A stretch of 64,000 nucleotides of DNA from JBDOQU01 sp039839375 (GTDB lineage: Bacteria; Pseudomonadota; Alphaproteobacteria; DSM-16000; Inquilinaceae), in the NCBI RefSeq assembly GCF_039839375.1, contig NZ_JBDOQU010000001.1:124001-188000 (forward strand), read 5' to 3'. Under the pieces are notes generated by a model. That model saw only the letters and a program-made list of their open reading frames with translations. It searched no databases and was not told the DNA's origin. The translations under genes and the position numbers were made by a program. Positions 23,926-32,271 of this stretch are shown piece by piece (the stretch's first letter is position 1; each line of letters opens with the position of its first letter).

Positions 23926-26900
23926 ATGCTGCCAGCCAATTCCGTCAGCCCCGGCCGCCACCTTCTGGGAGGCGCCCCGGAGGGCCTCGACGCCCGTCTC
24001 ATCGCCCATCTTGCCGGATCGGGCGGAAGGCCCGTGCTCCATATCGCGCTGGACGATTCGCGGATGGCGCGGATCGTCGAGATGCTGGCATTCTTCGCGC
24101 CGGCGCTGGAGGTGATCCAGATTCCCGCCTGGGATTGCCTTCCCTACGATCGCGTATCGCCCAATGTCGACGTGGTGGGCAGGCGGATCGACGCGCTGAC
24201 GCGGCTGGCGAACGGCGCGCCGCCGGCTTCGGGCCGGGTCGTGGTGACCACCGTGAACGCCGTGCTCCAGAGGACGCCGCCGCGCGACGCCTTCTCCGCC
24301 TCGACCTTCGTTACGAAGGTGGGGGCGCAGGTCGATATCGCGGCGTTGCAGCACTTCCTGGCCCAGAACGGCTATTCCCGGACCCAGACGGTGCGGGAGC
24401 CGGGGGAGTTCGCCGTGCGCGGCGGCATCGTCGATATCTTTCCGCCCGGATCGGCCGCCGGAGAGGCCTACCGGCTGGATCTGTTCGGGGAGGATCTGGA
24501 GGGAATCCGCGTCTTCGACCCGATGTCGCAGCGGACGACCGGATCGATCGACGGAATCGCGCTGAAGCCGATGTCCGAAGTGCTGCTGAACGATGCCTCG
24601 ATCGCGCGCTTCCGGTCGGGCTACCGGGAACTGTTCGGCGCCGTCACCGACGACGATCCGCTCTATGAGGCGATCAGCGAGGGGCGTCGCCACGCCGGGA
24701 TGGAACATTGGCTGCCCCTGTTCCATGAGGGGCTGGAGACGCTGTTCGACTACCTGCCGGACGCCTCGGTCACGCTCGACCATCAGGCGGATGAGGCGAC
24801 GGACACGCGCCTGACCCAGATCGATGATTTCCACGACGCCCGCCGATCGATGCAGGAGATCGAGAAGCGGACGAACAATCCCGTCTACAAGCCCCTGCCG
24901 CCCGACCGGCTCTATCTGGACCGGAAGGAGTTCGACAGGCTGCTGGCCGGCCGCTTCGTCGGGGCTTTCTCTCCCTTCGCGCCGCCCGAAGGCGTGGCGG
25001 GGAGCGTCGATCTCGGCGGCCAGCGTGGCAGGGATTTCGCCGACGCCCGCGCCAACCCCGACATCAACGTCTTCGACGCGCTGCGCGACCATCTGAAGGC
25101 ACTGGCGAACAAGGAGAGGCGACTGGTCGTTGCCGGCTCCACCCGCGGCGCGCGCGAACGACTCCAGGGCCTTCTGGCCGATCACGGCATCGCGCCGCTG
25201 ACGCCGGTCGAGGATTGGCCGGAACTGCAGGCCATCAAGCCGGGCGCGGTCGCCACCACCATCCTGCCGATGGAGAACGGCTTCGTCTCCGGAGACCTGG
25301 CCGTCGTCTCCGAACAGGATCTGTTCGGCGACCGGCTGACCCGTCCGGCCCGCCGCCGGCGTCAGTCGGACAAGTTCATCCAAGAAGTCTCCTCCCTGTC
25401 GCCCGGCGACCTGGTCGTTCATGTCGATCATGGCATCGGCCGCTATGACGGCATCGTGACGCTGGAAGTGTCGGGCGCGGCGCATGACTGCCTGCGCATC
25501 ATCTATGGCGGCGACGACAAGCTGTTCGTGCCGGTGGAGAATATCGAGGTCCTGTCCCGCTTCGGATCGGACGACACGCCGGCGCAACTCGACAAGCTGG
25601 GCGGGGCGGGCTGGCAGGCGCGGAAGTCCAGGGTCAAGAAGCGGCTGAAGGACATGGCCGACCATCTCATGCGCATCGCCGCATTGCGGGAGGTCAAGCG
25701 GTCGGACCCGATCATGCCGGCGACCGGCGCCTATGACGAATTCTCCGCCCGTTTCCCTTATCCGGAGACCGACGATCAGTTGAAGGCGATCGAGGACGTG
25801 CTGGACGATCTGGGATCCGGCCGGCCCATGGACCGCCTCGTCTGCGGCGATGTCGGCTTCGGCAAGACGGAAGTCGCAATGCGCAGCGCCTTCGTCGCGG
25901 CCATGGCAGGGCATCAGGTGGCCATCGTGGTGCCGACGACCCTTCTGGCCCGCCAGCACTTCAAGACCTTCAGCCAGCGCTTCAAGGGACTGCCGCTGAA
26001 GGTGGCCCAGCTCTCGCGGCTGGTCGGCGCGGCGGAGACGAAGCAGGTCAAGGAAGGGCTGGCTTCGGGCGATATCGACATCATCGTCGGCACTCACGCG
26101 ATCCTCGGCAAGTCGATCAACTTCAAGCGGCTCGGCCTGGTCATCGTGGACGAGGAGCAGCATTTCGGCGTCAAGCAGAAGGAGCGGTTGAAGGAATTGC
26201 GCCAGGACGTCCATGTCCTGACGCTGACGGCGACGCCGATCCCGCGCACGCTTCAACTGGCGCTGGCCGGGGTGCGGGAGCTGTCGCTCATCGCCACGCC
26301 GCCGGTCGACCGGCTGGCGGTCCGGACCTTCGTCCTGCCCTTCGATCCCGTGGTGATCCGCGAGGCGATCATGCGGGAGCACTTCCGCGGCGGCCAGACC
26401 TACTATGTCTGCCCCCGGATCGAGGATCTGACGAAGGTCCACCAGCGCCTGAAGGAGCTGGTGCCGGAGGTCAAGATCGTGGAAGCACACGGACGCATGG
26501 CTTCCGCCCAACTGGAGAACGTCATGACCGCCTTCTATGACGGTCAGTTCGATGTCCTGCTGTCGACGACGATCGTGGAAAGCGGGCTGGACGTGCCCTC
26601 GGCGAACACGATCGTCATCCATCGCGCCGACATGTTCGGGCTGGCCCAGCTCTACCAGCTTCGCGGCCGCATCGGCCGGTCGAAGACGCGCGGCTATGCC
26701 TATCTGACATACGCCCCGCGCACCGCGCTGTCCGAGGTCGCGCAGCGCCGCCTGCATGTGATCGAGACGCTGGACACGCTGGGCGCGGGCTTCTCGCTCG
26801 CCTCCCACGACATGGACATACGCGGCGCCGGCAATTTGCTGGGCGAGGAGCAGTCGGGCCATATAAGGGAGGTCGGGGTCGAGCTCTACCAGCAGATGCT

Positions 26901-27408
26901 GGAGGAGGCGGTCGCCGCCGCCCGCCATGGCGGCGGCGTCGCGGCGGAGATCGAGGATCAATGGATCCCCCAGATCAATCTCGGCATCGCGGTGATGATC
27001 CCGGAAGACTACGTGCCGGACCTCAACGTCCGGCTGGAGCTCTACCGCCGGATATCGCGGCTGGTCGACGCGGTGGAGATCGACAGCTTCGCGGCGGAGC
27101 TTGTCGACCGGTTCGGCTCCCTGCCGCCGGAGGTCGAGAACCTGCTGACCCTGATCGCGCTGAAGCGCCTCTGCAAGGAAGTCGGCGTGGAGAAGCTGGA
27201 GGCCGGCCCGCGCGGCGCGGTGCTGACCTTCCACAACAACAGCTTCCGCCATCCCGAAAGGCTGATCGACTTCATCGCCCGCCAGGCCGGCTCGATGAAG
27301 GTCCGGCCCGACCACAAGGTCGTCTACACCCGCGCCTGGGACGACACGCCGGCCCGCGTGAAGGGCGTCCAGCGCCTCATGCAGGACCTGATGGCCGTCG
27401 CGGCGTGA
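23926..27408 (+). CDS. mfd: Transcription-repair coupling factor Mfd
   Basis: An 1160-residue translocase that removes RNA polymerase stalled at lesions and recruits UvrA. Domains in order: an N-terminal UvrB-like module (about 1-350), the RNA-polymerase-interacting Tudor-like domain (about 480-560, DLVVHVDHGIGRYDGI), the helicase core with Walker A GDVGFGKTEVAMR, DEEQHFG, LTATPIPRTLQ and QLRGRIGRSKTRGYAYL, and the C-terminal regulatory domain. Full length and intact. UvrA, its partner, is also in this window. A toxin-antitoxin pair follows. Confidence 0.98.
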   Translation: MLPANSVSPGRHLLGGAPEGLDARLIAHLAGSGGRPVLHIALDDSRMARIVEMLAFFAPALEVIQIPAWDCLPYDRVSPNVDVVGRRIDALTRLANGAPPASGRVVVTTVNAVLQRTPPRDAFSASTFVTKVGAQVDIAALQHFLAQNGYSRTQTVREPGEFAVRGGIVDIFPPGSAAGEAYRLDLFGEDLEGIRVFDPMSQRTTGSIDGIALKPMSEVLLNDASIARFRSGYRELFGAVTDDDPLYEAISEGRRHAGMEHWLPLFHEGLETLFDYLPDASVTLDHQADEATDTRLTQIDDFHDARRSMQEIEKRTNNPVYKPLPPDRLYLDRKEFDRLLAGRFVGAFSPFAPPEGVAGSVDLGGQRGRDFADARANPDINVFDALRDHLKALANKERRLVVAGSTRGARERLQGLLADHGIAPLTPVEDWPELQAIKPGAVATTILPMENGFVSGDLAVVSEQDLFGDRLTRPARRRRQSDKFIQEVSSLSPGDLVVHVDHGIGRYDGIVTLEVSGAAHDCLRIIYGGDDKLFVPVENIEVLSRFGSDDTPAQLDKLGGAGWQARKSRVKKRLKDMADHLMRIAALREVKRSDPIMPATGAYDEFSARFPYPETDDQLKAIEDVLDDLGSGRPMDRLVCGDVGFGKTEVAMRSAFVAAMAGHQVAIVVPTTLLARQHFKTFSQRFKGLPLKVAQLSRLVGAAETKQVKEGLASGDIDIIVGTHAILGKSINFKRLGLVIVDEEQHFGVKQKERLKELRQDVHVLTLTATPIPRTLQLALAGVRELSLIATPPVDRLAVRTFVLPFDPVVIREAIMREHFRGGQTYYVCPRIEDLTKVHQRLKELVPEVKIVEAHGRMASAQLENVMTAFYDGQFDVLLSTTIVESGLDVPSANTIVIHRADMFGLAQLYQLRGRIGRSKTRGYAYLTYAPRTALSEVAQRRLHVIETLDTLGAGFSLASHDMDIRGAGNLLGEEQSGHIREVGVELYQQMLEEAVAAARHGGGVAAEIEDQWIPQINLGIAVMIPEDYVPDLNVRLELYRRISRLVDAVEIDSFAAELVDRFGSLPPEVENLLTLIALKRLCKEVGVEKLEAGPRGAVLTFHNNSFRHPERLIDFIARQAGSMKVRPDHKVVYTRAWDDTPARVKGVQRLMQDLMAVAA

Positions 27409-27418
27409 GGGAGGCGGC

Positions 27419-27455
27419 TTGTTAGTTCTTACGCCACGTCTTATATTTTGTCTTA
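27419..27455 (+). promoter_or_regulatory. mazEF-type promoter with three operator repeats
   Basis: TTGTTA (27419-27424), a 17-base spacer and TATATT (27442-27447) form a near-consensus promoter. The pentamer TCTTA occurs three times at 27427, 27439 and 27451, each exactly 12 bp apart, across spacer, -10 and start point. This is a fitting target for the ribbon-helix-helix antitoxin encoded next. Confidence 0.65.
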
Positions 27456-27476
27456 CACAGACGAAGCGAGGACGCC

Positions 27477-27761
27477 ATGCCTGCATCTTCGAAGGCGGAC
27501 ACCTTCACCTTCCGTCTCGATCCCGCCCTGAAGTCCGCGTTCACGCGGTCCGCCGCCTCTGAACACAGGCGGCCGGCAGAGTTGCTGCGTGATCTGATGC
27601 GCGATCATCTGGCGCGGAACGAGCGCCGTGCGTTCGAGGAGGAAGCCCGCCGTCAAAGCCTCGTCATCGCCGCCGCCGCCCGCGATCCGGAAAGCGACGA
27701 AGCGCGCGTTATTCGGGAACTGGAGAACGATCTCGACGCGTTCGGTGACGAATGGAAATAG
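27477..27761 (+). CDS. Ribbon-helix-helix antitoxin
   Basis: A 94-residue antitoxin. The N-terminal ribbon-helix-helix DNA-binding unit reads FTFRLDPALKSAFTRSAA then RRPAELLRDLMRDHL. The C-terminal half is acidic (DPESDEARVIRELENDLDAF) and should wrap the toxin. It overlaps the toxin gene by 10 bases. A strong promoter with three TCTTA repeats lies upstream, so autoregulation is likely. It begins 68 bases after mfd with its own promoter. A CopG/MazE-like label is possible; I keep the general name. Confidence 0.82.
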   Translation: MPASSKADTFTFRLDPALKSAFTRSAASEHRRPAELLRDLMRDHLARNERRAFEEEARRQSLVIAAAARDPESDEARVIRELENDLDAFGDEWK

Positions 27762-28081
27762 CCCGGGGCGACCTGGTCACCATCGCGATCGCCGGCGATT
27801 ACGGGAAGCCGCGCCCGGCGCTGGTGGTGCAGGCCGATTCCTTCACGGCGCTGGACTCCGTGACCGTACTTCGGCTCACCAGCGATCTTCATGACACACC
27901 GTTGCTCCGGGTGACGGTCAGGCCGACGCCGGAGAATGGCCTCAGGCTGGTGTCTCAGATCATGGTCGACAAGGCGGCGACGGTCCCGAGGACGAAGATC
28001 CGTCAGAAGATCGGGAAAGCCGATACGGAGACTCTTCGCACGGTCAACCGGGCGCTCGCCCGCTTTCTCGGTTTGGCGTGA
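27752..28081 (+). CDS. MazF/PemK family endoribonuclease toxin
   Basis: A 109-residue toxin with the PemK/MazF fold. The conserved N-terminal strand-loop IARGDLVTIAIAGDYGKPRP carries the arginine-proline loop. LVVQADSF and the C-terminal MVDKAATVPRTKIRQKIG match the family's substrate groove, so it is probably an active mRNA interferase. It overlaps the antitoxin by 10 bases. The stop codon is 7 bases before a repeat cluster. Residues needed for activity appear intact. Confidence 0.88.
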   Translation: MEIARGDLVTIAIAGDYGKPRPALVVQADSFTALDSVTVLRLTSDLHDTPLLRVTVRPTPENGLRLVSQIMVDKAATVPRTKIRQKIGKADTETLRTVNRALARFLGLA

Positions 28082-28088
28082 AGTTTCC

Positions 28089-28115
28089 CCCTCATGGTGA
28101 GCCTGTCGAACCATG
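28089..28115. repeat. R1 repeat copy, single
   Basis: A copy of the GTGAGCCTGTCGAA unit, starting CCCTCATGG, 7 bases after the mazF-like stop codon. It matches the arms at 4851-4912 and 28269-28328. Confidence 0.8.
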
Positions 28116-28122
28116 ACTTTCT

Positions 28123-28244
28123 GGTCATGCCGGACTTGATCCGGCATCCATACGATGTTGATGAAGGCTGCGGCCGGGCCCGTTCCTGCACCGCCGGCGA
28201 AGCTGCGAGGGTCTATGGATTCCGGCTCGGGGGCCGGAATGACC
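28123..28244. repeat. Facing pair of R2 REP-like elements
   Basis: The left copy (28123-28155) contains GGACTTGATCCGG. The right copy (28212-28244) is inverted and ends CCGGAATGACC. The arrangement mirrors the pair at 4937-5053, with a different 56-base middle. Confidence 0.8.
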
Positions 28245-28268
28245 AAAAAGGGGAACTTGCCCCTTCTT

Positions 28269-28328
28269 CCTCATGGTGAGCCTGTCGAGCCATGTGTGCC
28301 CGCATCTTTCGACAGGCTCAAGATGAGG
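28269..28328. repeat. R1 inverted repeat
   Basis: The arms 28269-28288 and 28307-28328 share TGAGCCTGTCGA and can form a hairpin. It lies 21 bases before the end of the converging DsbA-like gene. Confidence 0.8.
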
Positions 28329-28349
28329 GACCGCTCCGGCGCTCCGAGC

Positions 28350-29021
28350 CTACCCCGGCGGCGAACTCCGGCTAGCCGCCATCTGGTCGATGCCGATGGT
28401 GTCCGCCATGTCGAACATCGGGCCGAACGCCTTGGGCTCCTGGGCGCCGGAGAGGGCGTAGCGGCGTTCGAAGACGAAGCAGGGGACGGCCTGGATGCCC
28501 AGCCGCCGGGCCGCCGCATCCGCCTTCTGGACGCCGTTCACATCCTCCTCGCTCGCCAGATGGTCGAGGATCGCCCGGCGGTCCAGCCCCATCGCCTCAC
28601 CCGCCGCGGCCAGAATTTCCGGGTCCCCGATATCCTTCCCGTCCTTGAAATAGACCTCGAACAGGCGGTCCACGGCGTCCGACGCTTCCATTCCCTTGTC
28701 CGCGGCGTAGCGGACGAAACGGTGGGCATCGAGCGTGTTGGGCGTGCGCTCGATGTTGGAAAGGTCGATGTCCAAACCGTCCCGCCGCGCCGTCTCGGCG
28801 ATGACGGCGTAGATCTGAACGGCCCGCTCCTCACCGCCGAACTTCATCGACAGGTAGGCCCGGCGGTCCATGCCCCTGCGCGGCATTCCGGGATTGAGCT
28901 GGAACGGCATCCAGCGGAAGGACGGCCGCAGCGACGGTCGCTCGCCCAGCGCCCGCTCCATCCGCTTCTTGCCGATATAGCACCAGGGGCAGACGAGGTC
29001 GTAATAGATGTCGATCAGCAT
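28350..29021 (-). CDS. DsbA family oxidoreductase, FrnE-like
   Basis: A 223-residue thioredoxin-fold protein with an inserted helical domain. The active site CPWC is at residues 12-15 (DLVCPWCYIGKKR), followed by the FrnE-typical FRWMPFQLNPGMP segment. The cis-proline region reads GIQAVPCFVF. No signal peptide, so it acts in the cytoplasm, unlike true DsbA. FrnE homologues are disulfide isomerases linked to oxidative or radiation stress in some bacteria. It lies alone, divergent from the next gene and facing the repeat cluster. Confidence 0.88.
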   Translation of the reverse strand: MLIDIYYDLVCPWCYIGKKRMERALGERPSLRPSFRWMPFQLNPGMPRRGMDRRAYLSMKFGGEERAVQIYAVIAETARRDGLDIDLSNIERTPNTLDAHRFVRYAADKGMEASDAVDRLFEVYFKDGKDIGDPEILAAAGEAMGLDRRAILDHLASEEDVNGVQKADAAARRLGIQAVPCFVFERRYALSGAQEPKAFGPMFDMADTIGIDQMAASRSSPPG

Positions 29022-29117
29022 CGGACCATCATAGCCCCGCCGGGGGCTGGGAAGGTCAACAACTTCTCGTTAACGAAGATGAACTAGATTTGATCGATTG
29101 CCATCGTGGAGGATCCG

Positions 29118-29516
29118 ATGAGCCTGCATCCCTATGTCGGCGACCGTGTGACCGAGGCTCTGGAGAAGTCGAAGGGCGATCCGGCCGCCGCCCAGCGGCT
29201 GTTGCTGGCGCTCTGTGACCGGGACGAGCATTTCCTGAAGCTGATCGCGGGACCCTTCCTGAAGGGCATCGTCGCCCACGCCATCCAGGCCGGCGGGCGT
29301 CAGGAGAAGCCGGCATCCCGCCCGCGCCGGGAGTTGAGCGGCCAGGCCTTCGACGACATTGTCGGCGCGATGGGGCGCAGGATCGGCGTCGGCGCGCAGC
29401 CCAGCGGCATGACGGCGCTGGTCAGGCCGCCCCAGCCGGTGGCGGCGGGCCAGGGCCATCAGGAAACCATCCGCCACCTCGCCGCCGCCTATTCCAGCGG
29501 CCGACGGAAAGGCTGA
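29118..29516 (+). CDS. Conserved-looking protein of unknown function
   Basis: A 132-residue soluble protein. The first 60 residues are helical (VGDRVTEALEKSKGDPAAAQ then LLLALCDRDEHFLKLIAGPF), then a basic Pro/Gly-rich middle and a short helical tail. No catalytic motif, signal or membrane segment. The ATG at 29118 has GGAGG (29108-29112) five bases before it; an upstream start would lose that spacing. It ends 3 bases before the converging HD gene. I do not recognise a family. Confidence 0.72.
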   Translation: MSLHPYVGDRVTEALEKSKGDPAAAQRLLLALCDRDEHFLKLIAGPFLKGIVAHAIQAGGRQEKPASRPRRELSGQAFDDIVGAMGRRIGVGAQPSGMTALVRPPQPVAAGQGHQETIRHLAAAYSSGRRKG

Positions 29517-29519
29517 TCC

Positions 29520-30128
29520 TTAGCGGACCAGCGCGTCGAACCGCTTCAGGAAGGCCGCCTTGGCGTCGTCCGGCGCCATCGGCGCCAGCCGCTCCGTCCT
29601 TACCTTTCTGCGATATTTCAGCACCTTGCGTGCTTCTTCCTCGCCGAAACCGGCAAGGTCGACGGCTTCGGAATAGGCGCAGACGCGGTCGGCTTCCTTG
29701 ATCGCCCGGGCGATCGTGACCGGCAGCGACGCCGGCAGGTCGAAGCGAATGTGTATCGCCCGCTGCAAACCCTTCTCCACGATCTTGTAGTCCGGCCCGA
29801 TCGCCCCCTTGAAGGGCGAGATCATGTCGCCGATTACATACTCTGCCCCGTCATGCAGCAGGGCCGCCAGCCGCCAGCGGCGGTCGGCGGCGGGTTTCTC
29901 GCGACCGAAAACCTCCTCGACCAGCAGGGAGTGCTGCGCCACCGACAGCGCGTAGGCTCCGGAGGTCTGGCCGTTCCAGCGCGCGACGCGGGCGAGGCCG
30001 TGGGCGATGTCCTCGATCTCGATATCGAGCGGGGAGGGGTCGAGCAGATTGAGTCTCCGTCCGCTCAACATCCTCTGCCAGGCGCGCATGGGTTGTCCCC
30101 GCAATCTCGGTTCGGTAATGAAGGTCAT
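29520..30128 (-). CDS. HD-domain phosphohydrolase (YfbR-like)
   Basis: A 202-residue HD-superfamily hydrolase. Metal-binding residues appear in order: His in VAQHSLLVEEVF, the His-Asp pair in ALLHDGAEYVIGDM, and Asp in IKEADRVCAYSEAVDL. The pattern and the opening TEPRLRGQP are close to YfbR-type 5'-nucleotidases, which act on deoxynucleoside monophosphates. The ATG at 30128 is taken as the start, but a GTG at 30137 is equally possible because neither has a clear ribosome site. Confidence 0.82.
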   Translation of the reverse strand: MTFITEPRLRGQPMRAWQRMLSGRRLNLLDPSPLDIEIEDIAHGLARVARWNGQTSGAYALSVAQHSLLVEEVFGREKPAADRRWRLAALLHDGAEYVIGDMISPFKGAIGPDYKIVEKGLQRAIHIRFDLPASLPVTIARAIKEADRVCAYSEAVDLAGFGEEEARKVLKYRRKVRTERLAPMAPDDAKAAFLKRFDALVR

Positions 30129-30182
30129 CGCTGCCACGGCGCGGAGGCTTCTGTAAAGCTCCGCTTGCGCTCCTCATCGGGC

Positions 30183-30211
30183 TTGCAAAGGGCCGCCCGG
30201 CGGGCTATCTA
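30183..30211 (+). promoter_or_regulatory. rpsB promoter
   Basis: TTGCAA, a 17-base spacer and TATCTA form a plausible housekeeping promoter. The expected start near 30218 gives a leader of about 138 bases before rpsB. Confidence 0.5.
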
Positions 30212-30268
30212 GCCGCCGTTGCTTAACCACACACGCGGGCATGTGGGCTGTCGGATGGACCGGCGGCT
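30211..30268 (+). promoter_or_regulatory. Structured leader of the rpsB-tsf transcript
   Basis: AGCCGCCG (30211-30218) and CGGCGGCT (30261-30268) are perfect complements that can close a 58-base structure. Inside, CCACA and TGTGG form a second stem. Ribosomal protein S2 represses its own mRNA through a leader in gammaproteobacteria; a similar role here is inferred. Part of the closing stem overlaps the likely transcription start. Confidence 0.4.
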
Positions 30269-30355
30269 CTCTCCGGTGTCTTTTCGCGCGTTCTCCTTGA
30301 GGGGACGACGGAAGGACGGAAACCCGCGGAGGACCAACCGGAAAAGGATTATTCC

Positions 30356-31204
30356 ATGGCCACCCCGACATTCACCATGCGCCAGCTTCTCGAAGCCGGC
30401 GTCCATTTCGGTCACCACACCCGCCGCTGGAATCCCAAGATGGCGCCGTTCATCTTCGGTGTCCGCAACGGCGTTCACATCATCGATCTGGAACAGACCG
30501 TTCCGATGATGCATCGGGCGCTCGAAGCCGTCCGCGAAGTCACCGCCAATGGCGGCCGCGTCCTGTTCGTCGGCACCAAGCGCCAGGCGCAGGAGCGCAT
30601 CGCCGACGCGGCCTCCCGCTGCGGCCAGTACTACGTCAACCACCGCTGGCTCGGCGGCATGCTGACCAACTGGAAGACGATCTCGCTGTCGATCAAGCGC
30701 CTGAAGGAGATGGACGAGGTGCTGGGCCAGCCGGAAACCGGTCTGACCAAGAAGGAGACGCTGACCCTGACGCGCGAGCGGGACAAGCTGCAGCGCGCGC
30801 TGGGCGGCATCCGCGACATGGGCGGCCTGCCGGACATCCTGGTGATCATCGATACCAACAAGGAATCGCTGGCCGTCCAGGAAGCCAACAAGCTGGGCAT
30901 CCCGGTCGCCGCGATCCTGGACAGCAACTCCGATCCCGACGGCATCACCTTCCCGGTCGCCGGCAACGATGACGCGCTCCGCGCGGTCGAGCTCTATTGC
31001 GACCTGTTCTCCCAGGCCGTCCTGACCGGCATCGAGGCGGAGATGTCCGCTTCGGGCATCGATATCGGCGAGAGCGAAGCGCCGGTCGAGCCGGCGCTGC
31101 CGGAAGAGGCGCCCGCGACCGCTGAGACTGGAACCGCTGAGACCGGAACCGCCGAGACCGAGACCAAGGCCGAAGCGGTCGAGGGCGAGAAGGCGAGCGC
31201 CTGA
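30356..31204 (+). CDS. rpsB: 30S ribosomal protein S2
   Basis: A 282-residue S2 protein of the small ribosomal subunit. The conserved opening MRQLLEAGVHFGHHTRRWNP is at residues 6-25, and RWLGGMLTNWKTI and DILVIIDTNKE follow in the core. Compared with E. coli it has a longer C-terminal tail, acidic and low in complexity, with a GTAET repeat. The Shine-Dalgarno AAAAGGATT precedes the ATG. It leads the rpsB-tsf-pyrH-frr translation cluster. Confidence 0.98.
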   Translation: MATPTFTMRQLLEAGVHFGHHTRRWNPKMAPFIFGVRNGVHIIDLEQTVPMMHRALEAVREVTANGGRVLFVGTKRQAQERIADAASRCGQYYVNHRWLGGMLTNWKTISLSIKRLKEMDEVLGQPETGLTKKETLTLTRERDKLQRALGGIRDMGGLPDILVIIDTNKESLAVQEANKLGIPVAAILDSNSDPDGITFPVAGNDDALRAVELYCDLFSQAVLTGIEAEMSASGIDIGESEAPVEPALPEEAPATAETGTAETGTAETETKAEAVEGEKASA

Positions 31205-31219
31205 CATTGAACGAGGGGT

Positions 31220-31248
31220 CGGGCGGCTTCGGGCCGCCCGATTTCTTC
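31220..31248 (+). terminator. Attenuating hairpin between rpsB and tsf
   Basis: CGGGCGGC and GCCGCCCG form a perfect 8-bp stem with loop TTCGG, followed by ATTTCTTC. The weak T-run suggests partial termination, lowering tsf relative to rpsB. Confidence 0.55.
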
Positions 31249-31294
31249 GCGACCGACCGTTTGTTTCTGACTGGATTTTTGAAGAGGTAAACCC

Positions 31295-32221
31295 ATGGCG
31301 GAAATCACCGCTGCGCTGGTGAAGGAGCTCCGGGAGAAGACCGGTGCTGGCATGATGGACTGCAAGAAGGCGCTGGCCGAAAGCGGCGGCGACGTGGAAG
31401 CGGCCGTCGACTGGCTGCGCAAGAAGGGCCTGGCCGCCGCCGCGAAGAAGTCCGGCCGCGTCGCCGCCGAAGGACTGGTCGGCGTCGCCACGCGCGGCAC
31501 GGCGGGCGCCGTGGTCGAGGTCAATTCCGAAACCGATTTCGTCGCGCGGAACGACAAGTTCCAGGCGTTCGTCGCCAAGCTGGCCGAACTGTCGCTGGAT
31601 GCGGACGGGGATGTCGAGGCGCTGAAGGCGACCGACTATCCCGGCACAGGCCGGAACGCCGCCGACGAGCTGACGCACATGATCGCCACCATCGGCGAGA
31701 ACATGAATCTGCGCCGCACCGCCTCCCTGTCGGTCGCAGAGGGCGTCGTCACCTCCTACGTCCACAATTCGGTGGTTCCGGGGCTGGGCAAGATCGGCGT
31801 CATCGTGGCGCTGGAATCCGCCGCGCCGGCCGACAAGCTGAATGAGCTGGGCCGGTCGATCGCGATGCACATCGCCGCCGCCCGGCCTGAGGCGCTGGAC
31901 GTCTCCTCGGTCGATGCGTCGCTGCTGGACCGCGAGCGCGAGGTCCTGTCCGATCAGGCGCGCGCCAGCGGCAAGCCGGAGGAGATCATCGCCAAGATGG
32001 TCGAAGGCCGCCTGCGCAAGTACTACGAGGAAGTGGTGCTGCTGGAGCAGGTCTACGTCATCGACGGCGAGACCAAGGTGAAGGATGTCGTCGCCAAGGC
32101 CGGCAAGGATCTGGGCGCGCCGGTCGCGCTGAAGGGCTTCGTCCGCTACACCCTCGGCGAGGGCGTGGAGAAGGAGGAAAGCGATTTTGCGTCCGAGGTG
32201 GCGGCAACCCTTGCCGGTTGA
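31295..32221 (+). CDS. tsf: Elongation factor Ts
   Basis: A 308-residue guanine-nucleotide exchange factor for EF-Tu. The N-terminal UBA-like module reads VKELREKTGAGMMDCKKAL. The core contains VEVNSETDFVARND, the EF-Tu-contacting TDFV motif. The dimer subdomain and a C-terminal module complete the protein. AGAGGT precedes the start. It lies 90 bases after rpsB beyond a weak terminator. Confidence 0.98.
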   Translation: MAEITAALVKELREKTGAGMMDCKKALAESGGDVEAAVDWLRKKGLAAAAKKSGRVAAEGLVGVATRGTAGAVVEVNSETDFVARNDKFQAFVAKLAELSLDADGDVEALKATDYPGTGRNAADELTHMIATIGENMNLRRTASLSVAEGVVTSYVHNSVVPGLGKIGVIVALESAAPADKLNELGRSIAMHIAAARPEALDVSSVDASLLDREREVLSDQARASGKPEEIIAKMVEGRLRKYYEEVVLLEQVYVIDGETKVKDVVAKAGKDLGAPVALKGFVRYTLGEGVEKEESDFASEVAATLAG

Positions 32222-32271
32222 TCGCGTTCAACACCAGACGTTCTAGGACTCCACCATCCAGAGAGGGATCG

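Noticed and set aside
23812..27486. 1224-codon open frame opposite mfd
   Set aside because: It is the antisense of a complete, conserved mfd gene, has skewed composition and no recognisable motif.
30969..31204. Repeated GTAET units at the end of rpsB as a possible tandem repeat element
   Set aside because: Only two to three short imperfect units exist; acidic low-complexity tails are common in alphaproteobacterial S2 proteins.
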